A stretch of 64,000 nucleotides of DNA from CAZSBB01 sp964605235 (GCA_964605235.1 CAZSBB010000036.1:1-64000), one strand, 5' to 3'. Shown: positions 27,306 through 34,998, numbered from the stretch's first letter. Numbers and translations are program-made. Notes: generated from the letters alone by a model not told the origin.

Positions 27306-27602
27306 ATGCAAATACGAACGGCATCAGTATATGTAATTGTATTATTCATTAAGATAGTAATTATTATTACAATATCAAGCATTGTCGCGATATCTATCTT
27401 ATCGATTATTGATAAATATCTAGATACAAGTTATACGGACCATGATGTTGCATACATATTCACGGGATTATTGGCGTATGTGCTAATCAATGCGTGGAAC
27501 AGGATTGGAAAAATGAAGCACGGAAGAAATCGCGACCAAGAAAACGGCCAAGGGAAGAAAAGGGGTCAGGATTCTATTGACCTTGATGGCCGGTGGCGGT
27601 AG
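27306..27602 (+). CDS. Small two-helix membrane protein, candidate immunity protein for the RHS tip
   Basis: A 98-residue ORF starting 17 nt after the giant gene, at ATG 27306 behind GTGGGAA; an in-frame GTG at 27261 would overlap the giant gene. It has two predicted membrane segments: roughly residues 8-35 (VIVLFIKIVIIITISSIVA) and 47-63 (VAYIFTGLLAYVLINAW). It shares the AT-rich composition of the RHS tip, unlike the flanks. Position right after an RHS toxin tip and the membrane topology suggest an immunity protein, but there is no recognised family. The last ~15 codons lie in sequence that appears to belong to the transposase unit downstream, so the natural C terminus may be lost. Confidence 0.6.
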   Translation: MQIRTASVYVIVLFIKIVIIITISSIVAISILSIIDKYLDTSYTDHDVAYIFTGLLAYVLINAWNRIGKMKHGRNRDQENGQGKKRGQDSIDLDGRWR

Positions 27603-27611
27603 CTTGTTGGC

Positions 27612-28328
27612 ATGGCCAGGCCGAGGCGGGAACTTGCCGGGGGCGTGGTGTTTCACGTGCTTAATCGGCGCGTGATGCGCTTGCCGCTGTTGGCGGATGC
27701 GGGGGACTATCTGGCGTTTGTGCGGGTGCTGGCGGCGGCATTGGCGCGGGCAGATGCGCCGGCGTTGTTCGCGTTCTGTCTGATGCGCAACCATTGGCAT
27801 CTGTTGCTGCGGCCGGAGCAGGATGGGACGCTGTCCACCTGGATGCAATGGTTGACGGTCACGCACATGCGGCGGTGGCATGCTCATCGACACAGCAGCG
27901 GGGAGGGGCCGGTGTATCAGGGGCGTTTCAAATCTTTCCCGGTGGAAGACGATGGCCACTTCCTGACGGTGGCGCGGTATGTGGAGCGCAACGCCTTACG
28001 GGCGAAGCTGGATGGGATCACCCGGGCCGAGCAGTGGCGCTGGTCGAGCCTGTGGCTGCGTCAGGGGATGAAGCGAAGTCAGGCGGATGCGTCGGAGCTG
28101 GAACTGGCGGAGCGATTATCACCGTGGCCGGTGGCTCGGCCGGGGCAGTGGCTGCGAAGAGTAAACCAGGCGGAGACGGCGGCGGAACTGGCGGCGCTGC
28201 GTCAGAGCGTCCAACGTGGTCGACCCTATGGCAGCGAGCGTTGGACCCGTCAGGTGGCAGACCGTCTGGGCTTGCACCCGACGCTGGCTCCCCGCGGTCG
28301 GCCTCGGAGGGTGGTAGACAATGCCTGA
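27612..28328 (+). mobile_element. REP-associated tyrosine transposase (RAYT, Y1/HUH family)
   Basis: 238 residues. The HUH motif is visible as NHWHLLLRPEQ, and the catalytic Tyr as RYVERNAL. The segment GPVYQGRFKSFPVEDDGHF and the C-terminal GRPYGSERWTRQVADRLGL with PRGRPRR are characteristic of RAYT proteins, single-copy relatives of IS200/IS605 transposases that act on palindromic REP sequences. Upstream, near 27553, is the sequence AAAAGGGGTCAGGATTC, which resembles the AAAAGGGG start of two palindromes elsewhere in the window. A small hairpin (28324-28345) overlaps the stop codon. The gene appears intact. Confidence 0.92.
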
Positions 28329-28345
28329 AATGAGGTGGTTTCAGG
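28324..28345 (+). repeat. Hairpin at the 3' end of the RAYT gene
   Basis: CCTGAAA (28324-28330) pairs with TTTCAGG (28339-28345) around an 8-nt loop, overlapping the transposase stop. This may be the right boundary structure of the RAYT unit, since RAYT genes are commonly flanked by REP-like hairpins, or a weak terminator. Confidence 0.45.
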
Positions 28346-28389
28346 TCTGGGCCGGAACTCGGGGCGAAAACAAGCAGCACCGTTACAGG

Positions 28390-28779
28390 TTACGTCCTGA
28401 GAACAAGCTCAGCCTGATGATTCACCTGAGTCAGGTGGGGGTGAATCGATCTGACTGCTGCGGCTAAAGGCAGTGGGAGTGGTTCCGACATCGACTCGAT
28501 AGCTTCCATTAGTCGCTCCAACTGCTCACCCAGCCGAAGGATCCGCCCCGCAGCTTCCCGGGCATCCCGCGGCATATCCGGCATCCGCAGCGGCTTTCGC
28601 TTGCGTCCCAGTCGAGCCCGGATTTCATCGGCGAGCTGACGCCGGCCCCATCGGACCTGGATCATCGCGGTCTCCAACTGCCGGCGTTTTGTGTACAGCA
28701 CGCTCACCAGGGCGGTTAAATGGGCGGGGCTGAAGGCGAATCCTGCCTCGATGCAGCCTTCCTGCGTCAGACGGCACAT
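28390..28779 (-). CDS. Hypothetical protein
   Basis: A 129-residue ORF on the minus strand between the transposase and the toxin-antitoxin pair. It is rich in Arg, Leu and Glu and looks helical, with a segment RLGEQLERLMEAIESM that could form a short coiled coil. I recognise no family. Nothing better occupies this stretch and no opposite-strand gene explains it, but coding status is uncertain. ATG 28779 is the first methionine; the frame stays open for some distance upstream. Confidence 0.35.
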   Translation of the reverse strand: MCRLTQEGCIEAGFAFSPAHLTALVSVLYTKRRQLETAMIQVRWGRRQLADEIRARLGRKRKPLRMPDMPRDAREAAGRILRLGEQLERLMEAIESMSEPLPLPLAAAVRSIHPHLTQVNHQAELVLRT

Positions 28780-28893
28780 CAGGCGGTGGAGCAGCTTAAG
28801 GCGGCGGGGAAGGGCGGTGGCGGAGAGCAGTGAAGCGATTTCGAGGGGTTGGGTTGCAGGTTATGCACAAGCACTGCCCCACGACATTTGGGG

Positions 28894-28921
28894 TTGATAA
28901 ATATAACTGTAAGGTTATAAT
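28894..28921 (+). promoter_or_regulatory. Promoter and operator of the toxin-antitoxin operon
   Basis: A sigma70-like promoter: -35 TTGATA (28894-28899), 16-bp spacer, -10 TATAAT (28916-28921). The A of the toxin ATG (28928) is 7 nt after the -10, so the transcript is probably leaderless. TATAAC (28902-28907) and GTTATA (28914-28919) form a 6-bp inverted repeat overlapping spacer and -10, a likely operator for autorepression by the HTH antitoxin. Confidence 0.7.
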
Positions 28922-28927
28922 TCTAGC

Positions 28928-29284
28928 ATGAGGGAGGTGGAATACACCGACGAGTTTGAGCAGTGGTGGGATGAATTGGATGATGATGAGCAGGATGCGG
29001 TTGACCGCGTCGTGTTGATGCTCATGAAAGCAGGTCCAGCCCTGGGCCGACCTTATGCCGACGCGGTTCAGGGCTCAGCCCATGCGAACCTGAAGGAACT
29101 GCGCATCCAGCACGCCGGCGACCCATATCGGGTGTTGTTTGCCTTTGATCCACGGCGCATGGCGATCCTGTTGGTGGGCGGCAACAAGACGGGTGATAAG
29201 CGTTGGTATGACCGGATGATTCCCTTGGCGGATCGGTTGTATCGAGAGCATCTGGAGGAATTACGGAAGGAAGGGTCGATCTGA
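28928..29284 (+). CDS. RelE/HigB-type toxin (Gp49-like family)
   Basis: 118 residues, typical for HigB/Gp49-like mRNA interferases. YTDEFEQWWDELDDDEQDAV near the N terminus, then NLKELRIQHAGDPYRVLFAF, PRRMAILLVGGNKTGDKRWY and the terminal helix LADRLYREHLEEL follow the family pattern. It is the first gene of a two-gene operon and its stop overlaps the antitoxin ATG (TGATG). Toxin-first order is typical of higBA. There is no Shine-Dalgarno and the promoter lies directly at the ATG. RelE-superfamily toxins cleave mRNA on the ribosome; activity here is inferred. Confidence 0.9.
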   Translation: MREVEYTDEFEQWWDELDDDEQDAVDRVVLMLMKAGPALGRPYADAVQGSAHANLKELRIQHAGDPYRVLFAFDPRRMAILLVGGNKTGDKRWYDRMIPLADRLYREHLEELRKEGSI

Positions 29285-29613
29285 TGCCACGGAAAAATTT
29301 CCAGGAACTGCGCCGGAAAATGAGCCCGGAGCGTCGCCAACGCAACGAGTCAGCCGCTCACGCCCTGCTGGCCGAGATGGCCTTGGCGGAACTGCGCAAG
29401 GCGGCGGGTTTCACCCAGACCGAATTGGCCCAGGTGCTGGGCGTCTCCCAGGCGAACCTGTCCAAACTCGAACACCAGAGCGACATTCAGATCAGCACCC
29501 TGCGCCGCCTCGTCGAAGCCATCGGCGGCCAACTGGAACTGGTGGTCACCCTGCCTGAGGGAGGGAAAGTGCGGATCAGTCAGTTTGGGGAGATTGTGGA
29601 GCCAGCGGCGTGA
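29284..29613 (+). CDS. XRE-family HTH antitoxin (HigA-like)
   Basis: 109 residues. An N-terminal helix (RRKMSPERRQRNESAAHALL), then an XRE helix-turn-helix (AAGFTQTELAQVLGVSQANL, about residues 38-58) and a C-terminal strand region (GGQLELVVTLPEGGKV). It binds and neutralises the toxin encoded by the preceding gene and probably represses the operon through the palindrome at the -10. Its 3' end overlaps the convergent membrane-protein gene by 38 bp. Confidence 0.92.
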   Translation: MPRKNFQELRRKMSPERRQRNESAAHALLAEMALAELRKAAGFTQTELAQVLGVSQANLSKLEHQSDIQISTLRRLVEAIGGQLELVVTLPEGGKVRISQFGEIVEPAA

Positions 29614-30913
29614 TTGCACTATCAGCGCTGGGTTCCGTCTTCGAAGGTGAATCGCTTTCAGCTACTTGAATCAGCAGATAGTTGGAATAGGGTGATCCAA
29701 CGGATAGCTTGCAATGCTGATCATCCGCAAATAAATTGAATACCGCCATGAGCGTGTAGTAACCAGCCTGTAGAGGCATTTCAAAGTCAACGCTTTCAGT
29801 ACGTGCGGTACCGGTAGGCCAGTGGCTCCATTCAACGGGCATATTGGTCGATGCGGTGCGCCGATGCTCGCGGGTCGGCGTCGGCGCTGACCAAGTCATA
29901 TCAAAGCCCCAGCACATCACTCGAATGGACGACGCCACGCCTGACACTTCACTTGCCGGATTCGTCAAGATGCACTTGAGCTTGACGGACTGTCCGGGCA
30001 GGTAAGGGCCGGGCTCAAGTGGTTCAAGCATCAATTGCAGGGAATTCTTGGTATTTTCATACCAGATGATGCGTCGGCGGTAATTCGATCCTTCGTGGTA
30101 CGCTCCTGCGCTGGACGCGCTGCGTAGGCCCCATGGCGTTGGAATGATTTTGGGGGTTGGAGCGAAGAAAGGTGTATTGACATCCAGCACAACCTCGGAG
30201 TGGGGATCAGAGGTGGAAATCAGCAATCGCTGCGTCCAGTCGGTGTTGTGCAGTCGGAGCGGCTGACCAGGTTCCAAAGGAAGCTGCCAGGCTTTGATAC
30301 GACTCTGGGTGATCGCCAGGGGGGTATAGCCCAGAAATCGGTCTCGGTAGTAGACGGATGTACCGGGAATGTCTGAGCCGATGACCAGGTCTGCTCGGCT
30401 TCGCAGTTGATAGCCGTATATTTGCCAGCCGGTCAGCAGGGCGACCGTGACTGCGGTGATGGCCCAAAGCCTGCGTCTGCTTGCAGGTGGTATCTCAAAT
30501 AGGGGACGCATAGGAGGATGTAGCCGGAACATCAGCATCGTCAGGAAAACACCAAGCCACAAGCATCCGACAAAATTAAACCCATGTCCCTCCTGCGAAA
30601 CTACACTGTTGTTCGAAGATATGGTGGTAAGGTTGAGTGTGCCCATCCAAAGCGACTGAAAGAACCAGCGTCCACTTCGATCAGTGATCCAAACGGGCAT
30701 TTGCAGAACAGCCCAAGGCAACAGAAACGTCCACGCGAGGCGACGCCGACAGATCAGCAGGATGCCGCCCGTGATCCCGATGACGCTAAGCCCGCTGCGA
30801 ACCAGTGCGCCGACGCCAAATGGATTCCAGTTGGCAATTTGGCCTGCTGCGCAAAAAATCACAGCCGCGGCAACGATGATCGAAAACCATTTGCGTTTGG
30901 GTTGCGCTGACAT
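29576..30913 (-). CDS. Membrane protein with PEGA-like domain, function unknown
   Basis: 445 residues. About four membrane helices lie in the N-terminal 175 residues (for example WFSIIVAAAVIFCAAGQIA and FVGCLWLGVFLTMLMF). A PEGA-like strand segment follows, with SVYYRDRFLGYTPLAIT, then a beta-rich extracytoplasmic region with a MLEPLEPGPYLPGQSVKLKC motif typical of Ig-like folds, and a Ser/Pro-rich tail. No enzymatic motif is visible. ATG 30913 follows AGGGGG. It is convergent with the antitoxin gene and overlaps its last 38 bp. It probably acts at the cell envelope; no named family is recognised. Confidence 0.75.
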   Translation of the reverse strand: MSAQPKRKWFSIIVAAAVIFCAAGQIANWNPFGVGALVRSGLSVIGITGGILLICRRRLAWTFLLPWAVLQMPVWITDRSGRWFFQSLWMGTLNLTTISSNNSVVSQEGHGFNFVGCLWLGVFLTMLMFRLHPPMRPLFEIPPASRRRLWAITAVTVALLTGWQIYGYQLRSRADLVIGSDIPGTSVYYRDRFLGYTPLAITQSRIKAWQLPLEPGQPLRLHNTDWTQRLLISTSDPHSEVVLDVNTPFFAPTPKIIPTPWGLRSASSAGAYHEGSNYRRRIIWYENTKNSLQLMLEPLEPGPYLPGQSVKLKCILTNPASEVSGVASSIRVMCWGFDMTWSAPTPTREHRRTASTNMPVEWSHWPTGTARTESVDFEMPLQAGYYTLMAVFNLFADDQHCKLSVGSPYSNYLLIQVAESDSPSKTEPSADSAITPLAPQSPQTD

Positions 30914-30933
30914 GCATGCCCCCTGTCATTGAA

Positions 30934-30956
30934 AAAGCCCCCTGCACGGGGGCTTT
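30934..30956 (-). terminator. Rho-independent terminator downstream of tRNA-Ala
   Basis: A 9-bp stem (AAAGCCCCC at 30934-30942, GGGGGCTTT at 30948-30956) with a 5-nt loop. Read on the minus strand it is followed by TTTTTC, giving a U-run right after the tRNA gene. Confidence 0.8.
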
Positions 30957-30960
30957 CAAG

Positions 30961-31033
30961 TGGAGCCGAAGGGGATCGAACCCTCAACCTCTGCATTGCG
31001 AACGCAGCGCTCTCCCAATTGAGCTACGGCCCC
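30961..31033 (-). tRNA. tRNA-Ala (anticodon CGC)
   Basis: 73 nt. The acceptor stem GGGGCCG/CGGCTCC contains one G-U pair and a discriminator A. The D arm is GCTC-AATTGGGA-GAGC, the anticodon arm CTGCG-TTCGCAA-TGCAG, the variable loop 5 nt, and the T arm GAGGG-TTCGATC-CCTTC. The anticodon at positions 34-36 is CGC, reading GCG (Ala). The CCA end is not encoded. The cloverleaf is complete. Confidence 0.96.
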
Positions 31034-31248
31034 GGCAAGTCCCACATTATGGTCGGGATCGGGTACGGTTTCAAGCGGGCCTTGGACCGCAACCGGCGTC
31101 AGGTGAGCACGCCACCCGGCAACTGGCGTTGCCGGCTCGGATTGAGGTCAGATGTGCTTGGCCTTCCGAGCCGTCGACGCCAGTCGGCGGGTGCTGGGCG
31201 TCCGTCGTCAATGGCGGCAGACAACCACTTCCGGGAAGGCGGGGAGGG
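31034..31248. other. Intergenic region between tRNA-Ala and argJ
   Basis: About 215 bp upstream of the tRNA and downstream of argJ. I see no gene or strong palindrome. It should carry the tRNA promoter on the minus strand. Confidence 0.4.
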
Positions 31249-32469
31249 TCAGGTCGTGTAGTCGGCGTTGATGGTCACGTACTGGCGCGACAGGTCGCAG
31301 CCGAGCCACGTCGCTTCGCCTTTGCCCAGGTGCAGGTCGAGGGTGATGGTGATGTCCCTGGCGTTCATCAGCTTGACCAGCCGGCGCATGGTTTTGCGGT
31401 CGTGCTCAACCGGTCGGCCGGCGAGGCAGACGGGGATGTCGCCGATGGTGATGTCGAGCTTCTGCGGGTTGAGCTTGGCGCCGCTGCGGCCGGCAGCCAT
31501 GACGAAGCGACCCCAGTTCGGATCCCCGCCATGGATCGCGGTTTTAACCAGCGGCGAGCCGACGGCGGTATGGCCCACCTTGTCCGCATCGCGCGTGCTG
31601 GCGGCCCCACGCACCGCCACGCGGAACACCTTGGTCGCACCTTCGCCGTCGCGCACGATCATGTACGCCAGCTCATCGCACAGCTCGGTCAGCGCGGCCG
31701 CGAACTTTTCGAAATCAGGCCCGACTTTGTTGATGATCGGATTCTTCGCCGCTCCGCTCGCCAGCAGGAGCACACTGTCGCTGGTGCTGGTGTCGTGATC
31801 GACGCTGATGCGGTTGAAGCTGTGATTGGCAGCCTGCTTGAGCGCCTGCTTGAGCAGCGCCGGGGTGATCGCGGCATCGGTGGTCAGGAACGCCAGCATG
31901 GTCGCCATGTTGGGCGCGATCATGCCCGAGCCTTTGCACATGCCGCCCAGCCGGACTGTCTGCTTGCCCAGACGCACCGTTCGGCTGGTGAACTTGGGTT
32001 TGAGGTCGGTGGTCATGATCGCCCGCGCTGCGGCGCCGTCGGCGCGGGGGCCGGTTTGCAGGCGATTTTGCAGGACGGCAATGCCCCGGCGGATTTTGTC
32101 CATGGGCAGCAGATGGCCGATGACGCCGGTCGAGCAGACGAGCACCTGGCGCGGGTCGGCGGCGAGGGGATGGGCGACCAGGGCGCACATTTCCCGGGCG
32201 TCGTCGATGCCCTGCTGGCCGGTGCAGACATTGGAGCAGCCGCTGTTGCAGATGATCGCCCGCGCCTGGCCGGTGCGCAGATGCCGGCGGGAGACGATGA
32301 CCGGCGCACCGGGCGCGCGGTTGCGGGTGAACACGCCGGCGGTGCTGCACACATCATCGGCGACCAGCAGCATGAGGTCGGGGTTGCCCGAGACTTTGAT
32401 GCCGCAGGTGCCACTGGCGACGCGGAAGCCGCGGGGGAAGGTAACGCTGTTGGAGTTGGGACTGGACAT
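31249..32469 (-). CDS. argJ: Bifunctional ornithine acetyltransferase / N-acetylglutamate synthase ArgJ
   Basis: 406 residues, the normal length. ArgJ moves the acetyl group from N-acetylornithine to glutamate in the cyclic arginine pathway and may also use acetyl-CoA. The self-cleavage site and catalytic Thr are present in KGSGMIAPNMATMLAF. Other signatures are GVFTRNRAPGAPV, CNSGCSNVCTG and NWGRFVMAAGRSGA. I set the start at ATG 32469 (MSSPNSNSVTFP): the frame runs open far upstream, but only into antisense recO. It is divergent from recO. TACAAG sits 7 nt before the ATG and no Shine-Dalgarno is seen. Confidence 0.97.
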   Translation of the reverse strand: MSSPNSNSVTFPRGFRVASGTCGIKVSGNPDLMLLVADDVCSTAGVFTRNRAPGAPVIVSRRHLRTGQARAIICNSGCSNVCTGQQGIDDAREMCALVAHPLAADPRQVLVCSTGVIGHLLPMDKIRRGIAVLQNRLQTGPRADGAAARAIMTTDLKPKFTSRTVRLGKQTVRLGGMCKGSGMIAPNMATMLAFLTTDAAITPALLKQALKQAANHSFNRISVDHDTSTSDSVLLLASGAAKNPIINKVGPDFEKFAAALTELCDELAYMIVRDGEGATKVFRVAVRGAASTRDADKVGHTAVGSPLVKTAIHGGDPNWGRFVMAAGRSGAKLNPQKLDITIGDIPVCLAGRPVEHDRKTMRRLVKLMNARDITITLDLHLGKGEATWLGCDLSRQYVTINADYTT

Positions 32470-32476
32470 GGCGGAA

Positions 32477-32504
32477 CTTGTAACAGAAACGCGCCGGCGG
32501 GCAA
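32477..32504 (-). promoter_or_regulatory. Predicted argJ promoter, probably leaderless
   Basis: On the minus strand: TTGCCC (32504-32499), 16-bp spacer, TACAAG (32482-32477), 7 nt, ATG. No Shine-Dalgarno is present. Confidence 0.4.
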
Positions 32505-32532
32505 GACGCGCATGCGGCGTTGCGGATGGCTT

Positions 32533-32538
32533 TACAAT
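32533..32538 (+). promoter_or_regulatory. Predicted -10 element of recO, probably leaderless
   Basis: TACAAT lies exactly 6 nt before the recO ATG and no Shine-Dalgarno is present. No good -35 is visible, so this rests on the -10 and the repeated spacing seen at other genes. Confidence 0.4.
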
Positions 32539-32544
32539 GCAGTG

Positions 32545-33318
32545 ATGCCGCGCGTGAAGGATCAGGCGATCTGCATTCGGCTGCTGGACTGGTCGGAGAC
32601 CAGCCAGATCGTTGCGCTGTTCACGGCGGAGCACGGGCTGCTGCGCGGGCTCGCCAAGGGCGCCAAGCGGTTCAGTCCGTCGAGCCTGCAACGCTTCAGC
32701 GGCGGGATCGAATTGCTGACCGCCGGCGAAATCGTCGCCAATCTCAAGACGGGCCACGAGCTGGCGCAGCTCATCGAGTGGGACCTGCAGCAGCCGTGGT
32801 GGAAGCTGCGGGAGAGCCTGGCCGCGCAGCGGCTGGCGCTGTATGCCGCCGACGCGCTGCACGCGCTGGTGGCGGAGCATGATCCCCATCCTGGCGTGTT
32901 CGCAGTTTTGCACACCTTGCTGGGCACGTTGGCGGAAGGTGCGAAAAGCAGTGCTGCCAGCCGGGATCAGCAACTGGCGCTGCTGCGGTTTCAGTGGGCG
33001 TTGCTCAATGAATGTGGCTACCGCCCGCAGGTGGAAGTGGATGTCATCACCGGCGAGGAATTGCCGACTGCTGCCAAATATCAATTCGACGCGCGGGCGG
33101 GCGGGTTCACCGTGGCCCATGATCGTGCGGACCATCCCGAACGCTGGGCGGTGCGGGGGCAGACGCTGGAGCTGCTGCGCTGGCTGGATGATCCGCAGCA
33201 GGTGATCGAGCAGGATGCGGCTGCGCTGACCCGCGCCAATCGGCTGCTGTGCGTGTACCTGCGCAGCGTGCTGGGGCGCGAATTGCCGACGATGAATCTG
33301 GTGCTCGAAGGCGGCTGA
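32545..33318 (+). CDS. recO: DNA repair protein RecO
   Basis: 257 residues. RecO loads RecA onto SSB-coated DNA in the RecFOR gap-repair pathway and anneals strands. The N-terminal OB fold is clear (ICIRLLDWSETSQIVALFT, then HGLLRGLAKGAKRFSPSSL), followed by the helical domain (FQWALLNECGYRPQVEVDV). The zinc-finger cysteines of many RecO proteins are missing: only one Cys remains in that region (LNECGY), so it is probably a zinc-free form. The frame is open for 543 codons upstream but that part is antisense to argJ; ATG 32545 is the biological start. Confidence 0.93.
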   Translation: MPRVKDQAICIRLLDWSETSQIVALFTAEHGLLRGLAKGAKRFSPSSLQRFSGGIELLTAGEIVANLKTGHELAQLIEWDLQQPWWKLRESLAAQRLALYAADALHALVAEHDPHPGVFAVLHTLLGTLAEGAKSSAASRDQQLALLRFQWALLNECGYRPQVEVDVITGEELPTAAKYQFDARAGGFTVAHDRADHPERWAVRGQTLELLRWLDDPQQVIEQDAAALTRANRLLCVYLRSVLGRELPTMNLVLEGG

Positions 33319-33345
33319 CGCGGGTTGATGCGCCGCGCTAGCATG

Positions 33346-33590
33346 AACGAGCCCGAAGCGTGAGCGAGGGGTAGGGCGTGCGGTGGCCGGAGGTCGCGGG
33401 TTCACAAATGACGTCAGCGGCTGCCGGTGGCAGCGCCCGTGGCTACGCTTCCGGCTCGTCGGGTTCGTTGGCGTCAACGAGCCCGAAGCGTGAGCGAGGG
33501 GTAGGGCGTGCGGTGGCCGGAGGTCGCGGGTTCACAAATGACGTCAGCGACTGCCGGGGGCAGCGCCCGTCGCTTACGCTTCCGGCTCGT
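33346..33590. repeat. Tandem pair of ~115-bp MITE-like elements with terminal inverted repeats
   Basis: Copy 1 (33346-33459) and copy 2 (33476-33590) start 130 bp apart and are nearly identical over most of their length. Each starts with AACGAGCCCGAAGCGTGAGC and ends with a near-reverse-complement of that sequence (CGCTTACGCTTCCGGCTCGT in copy 2), giving roughly 25-bp imperfect terminal inverted repeats. There is no coding capacity. The right end of copy 2 supplies the last codons of the neighbouring minus-strand gene. Confidence 0.85.
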
Positions 33591-33954
33591 TCAATTCGTC
33601 AGGCTCGTCGCGCCCTGCGCTCTGTCGGGGCGGCTTCTGGTAGTCCACATCCGGGTCACGGTCGAACGCCACCTGCGCCTGGCGGAGACAGCTCTGACAC
33701 AATGCCGCTTGTGGGTTGGCGCCTGCGGGCCGTGGCTCGGGTTGCCAGTGCGGCGTCGCGGCCTCGCGCTGCATCAGACACAGCGAGCAATCGAACGGCC
33801 CCTCGGCGGGCTTCATGTGCGCCTGAGCCCGCTTGAGGCATTCCAGGCACAGCACCGAGCCATGATGGCCCTCGATCATGGGCAGCACCTGATCCCAGTC
33901 GGTGCCGCAGAAATCACAAACGATGATGACGCCCTCAGGCTCGTGTCGCTGCAT
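33574..33954 (-). CDS. Small four-CxxC zinc-ribbon-like protein, function unknown
   Basis: 126 residues with two paired CxxC ribbons: CDFCGTDW with CLECLKRA, and CSLCLMQRE with CQSCLRQA. Spacing suggests two structural zinc sites. The C terminus is acidic (DPDVDYQK and ELNEPEA). ATG 33954 is chosen because residues upstream of it lack conserved character. The final codons (NEPEA and stop) fall in the inverted-repeat end of the element at 33476-33590, so the repeat has probably reshaped the 3' end. No named family is recognised. Confidence 0.7.
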   Translation of the reverse strand: MQRHEPEGVIIVCDFCGTDWDQVLPMIEGHHGSVLCLECLKRAQAHMKPAEGPFDCSLCLMQREAATPHWQPEPRPAGANPQAALCQSCLRQAQVAFDRDPDVDYQKPPRQSAGRDEPDELNEPEA

Positions 33955-34221
33955 GGACGCATTGTAATCCACCCCCGGATGGGGTTCCCTGCGTCGCTTC
34001 AACCCTTGCTCAACCACGCGGCGGATTCCGGCGAGTATCCAGCATGCGCCTGTGCATGGGATGTCCAATCGGGTGCTGGCTGCGGACATCGGATGTCCAT
34101 GCGTCGGCCGTGGCAGCGCGCGGTGCGTCGATTGCACGCCGACAGGGCCGATTGCGGCTGGCATCGGGTTTGCGAATTGCTGGAGGTGTCTGCGGGAATC
34201 TTCCTTTTCAGGAGCATGGCT

Positions 34222-34986
34222 ATGTCAGCTCGTTGCGGTCGGTGGGTGATGCTGGGTTTGTGGGTGGGCGCGCTGCTGGCGCTGCCGGGCTGCGTGACCA
34301 CGGGGATGTCGAACCATGAGTTCGGCGAGCACAGTTTCAATCAATACCTTTACAGCCTGCCGTCCACGCCCAGACCTGCCGGTGGCGTTCAGGTCCAGAC
34401 GCCGCTGAAGCTGGGCGTGGCGCAGGTTGGTGAGTTGACGCCGGCGCCGCCGTTGATGTCCGCGTTGAAGGGCGCTGCGGAGTTGTGTGGCCATCCGGTG
34501 ACTTTGCCCGCCCGGTTTGCCGAGGGCAGCTTGAGTCCACAGGTGTCGCGTTATGCGAATCGCTACACCAACTCAGCAGCAGCGCGGGACCCCAACGAGC
34601 CGCCGGTCGATCAAGCCAAACTCGCCACCGATGCCCTGCTGAGTCTGGCGCAGTCGCAGGGTTTGACGCATCTGCTGCTGGTGGGCGGTGCGGTGGATGT
34701 GCAGGAATTGGTCACCGATCGCACCGTGTGGAACTGGTCCATCATCGGGGCGTACCTGATGCCCAGCCATGAGCTGACCGCCCGTGGCACAGCGATGGCG
34801 GTGCTGGTGGAAGTCGATAGCGGGCGCGTGCTCATGCTCAGCCAGAGCAACAGCGAAGGTCGGCGGGATGAACCGACGGTCACGGCGGATGCGGGCATGA
34901 AACGACTGGTCCTGGCCCAGCGCGATGAGCTGGCGCAGAAGCTGGGGGCGCAGGTGGTGGAGGATCTGCGTCGGCTGGCGCGGTGA
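34222..34986 (+). CDS. Lipoprotein of unknown function
   Basis: 254 residues. A signal peptide (RWVMLGLWVGALLALPGC) ends in a lipobox, LPGC, with the acylated Cys at about residue 23. The mature part alternates strands and helices (THLLLVGGAVDVQEL, then WSIIGAYLMPSHELTARGTA, AVLVEVDSGRVLMLS), reminiscent of envelope lipoproteins of the CsgG/GNA1162 type, but I cannot assign it. ATG 34222 is preferred over ATG 34216 because AGGAG is 7 nt upstream of the former and only 1 nt from the latter. Confidence 0.8.
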   Translation: MSARCGRWVMLGLWVGALLALPGCVTTGMSNHEFGEHSFNQYLYSLPSTPRPAGGVQVQTPLKLGVAQVGELTPAPPLMSALKGAAELCGHPVTLPARFAEGSLSPQVSRYANRYTNSAAARDPNEPPVDQAKLATDALLSLAQSQGLTHLLLVGGAVDVQELVTDRTVWNWSIIGAYLMPSHELTARGTAMAVLVEVDSGRVLMLSQSNSEGRRDEPTVTADAGMKRLVLAQRDELAQKLGAQVVEDLRRLAR

Positions 34987-34998
34987 CCAGACGAACGC

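Noticed and set aside
30916..32544. 543-codon upstream part of the frame containing recO
   Set aside because: Runs through tRNA-Ala and antisense to argJ; the real gene starts at ATG 32545.
32470..33477. Upstream part of the argJ frame
   Set aside because: Antisense to recO; argJ homology begins at ATG 32469.
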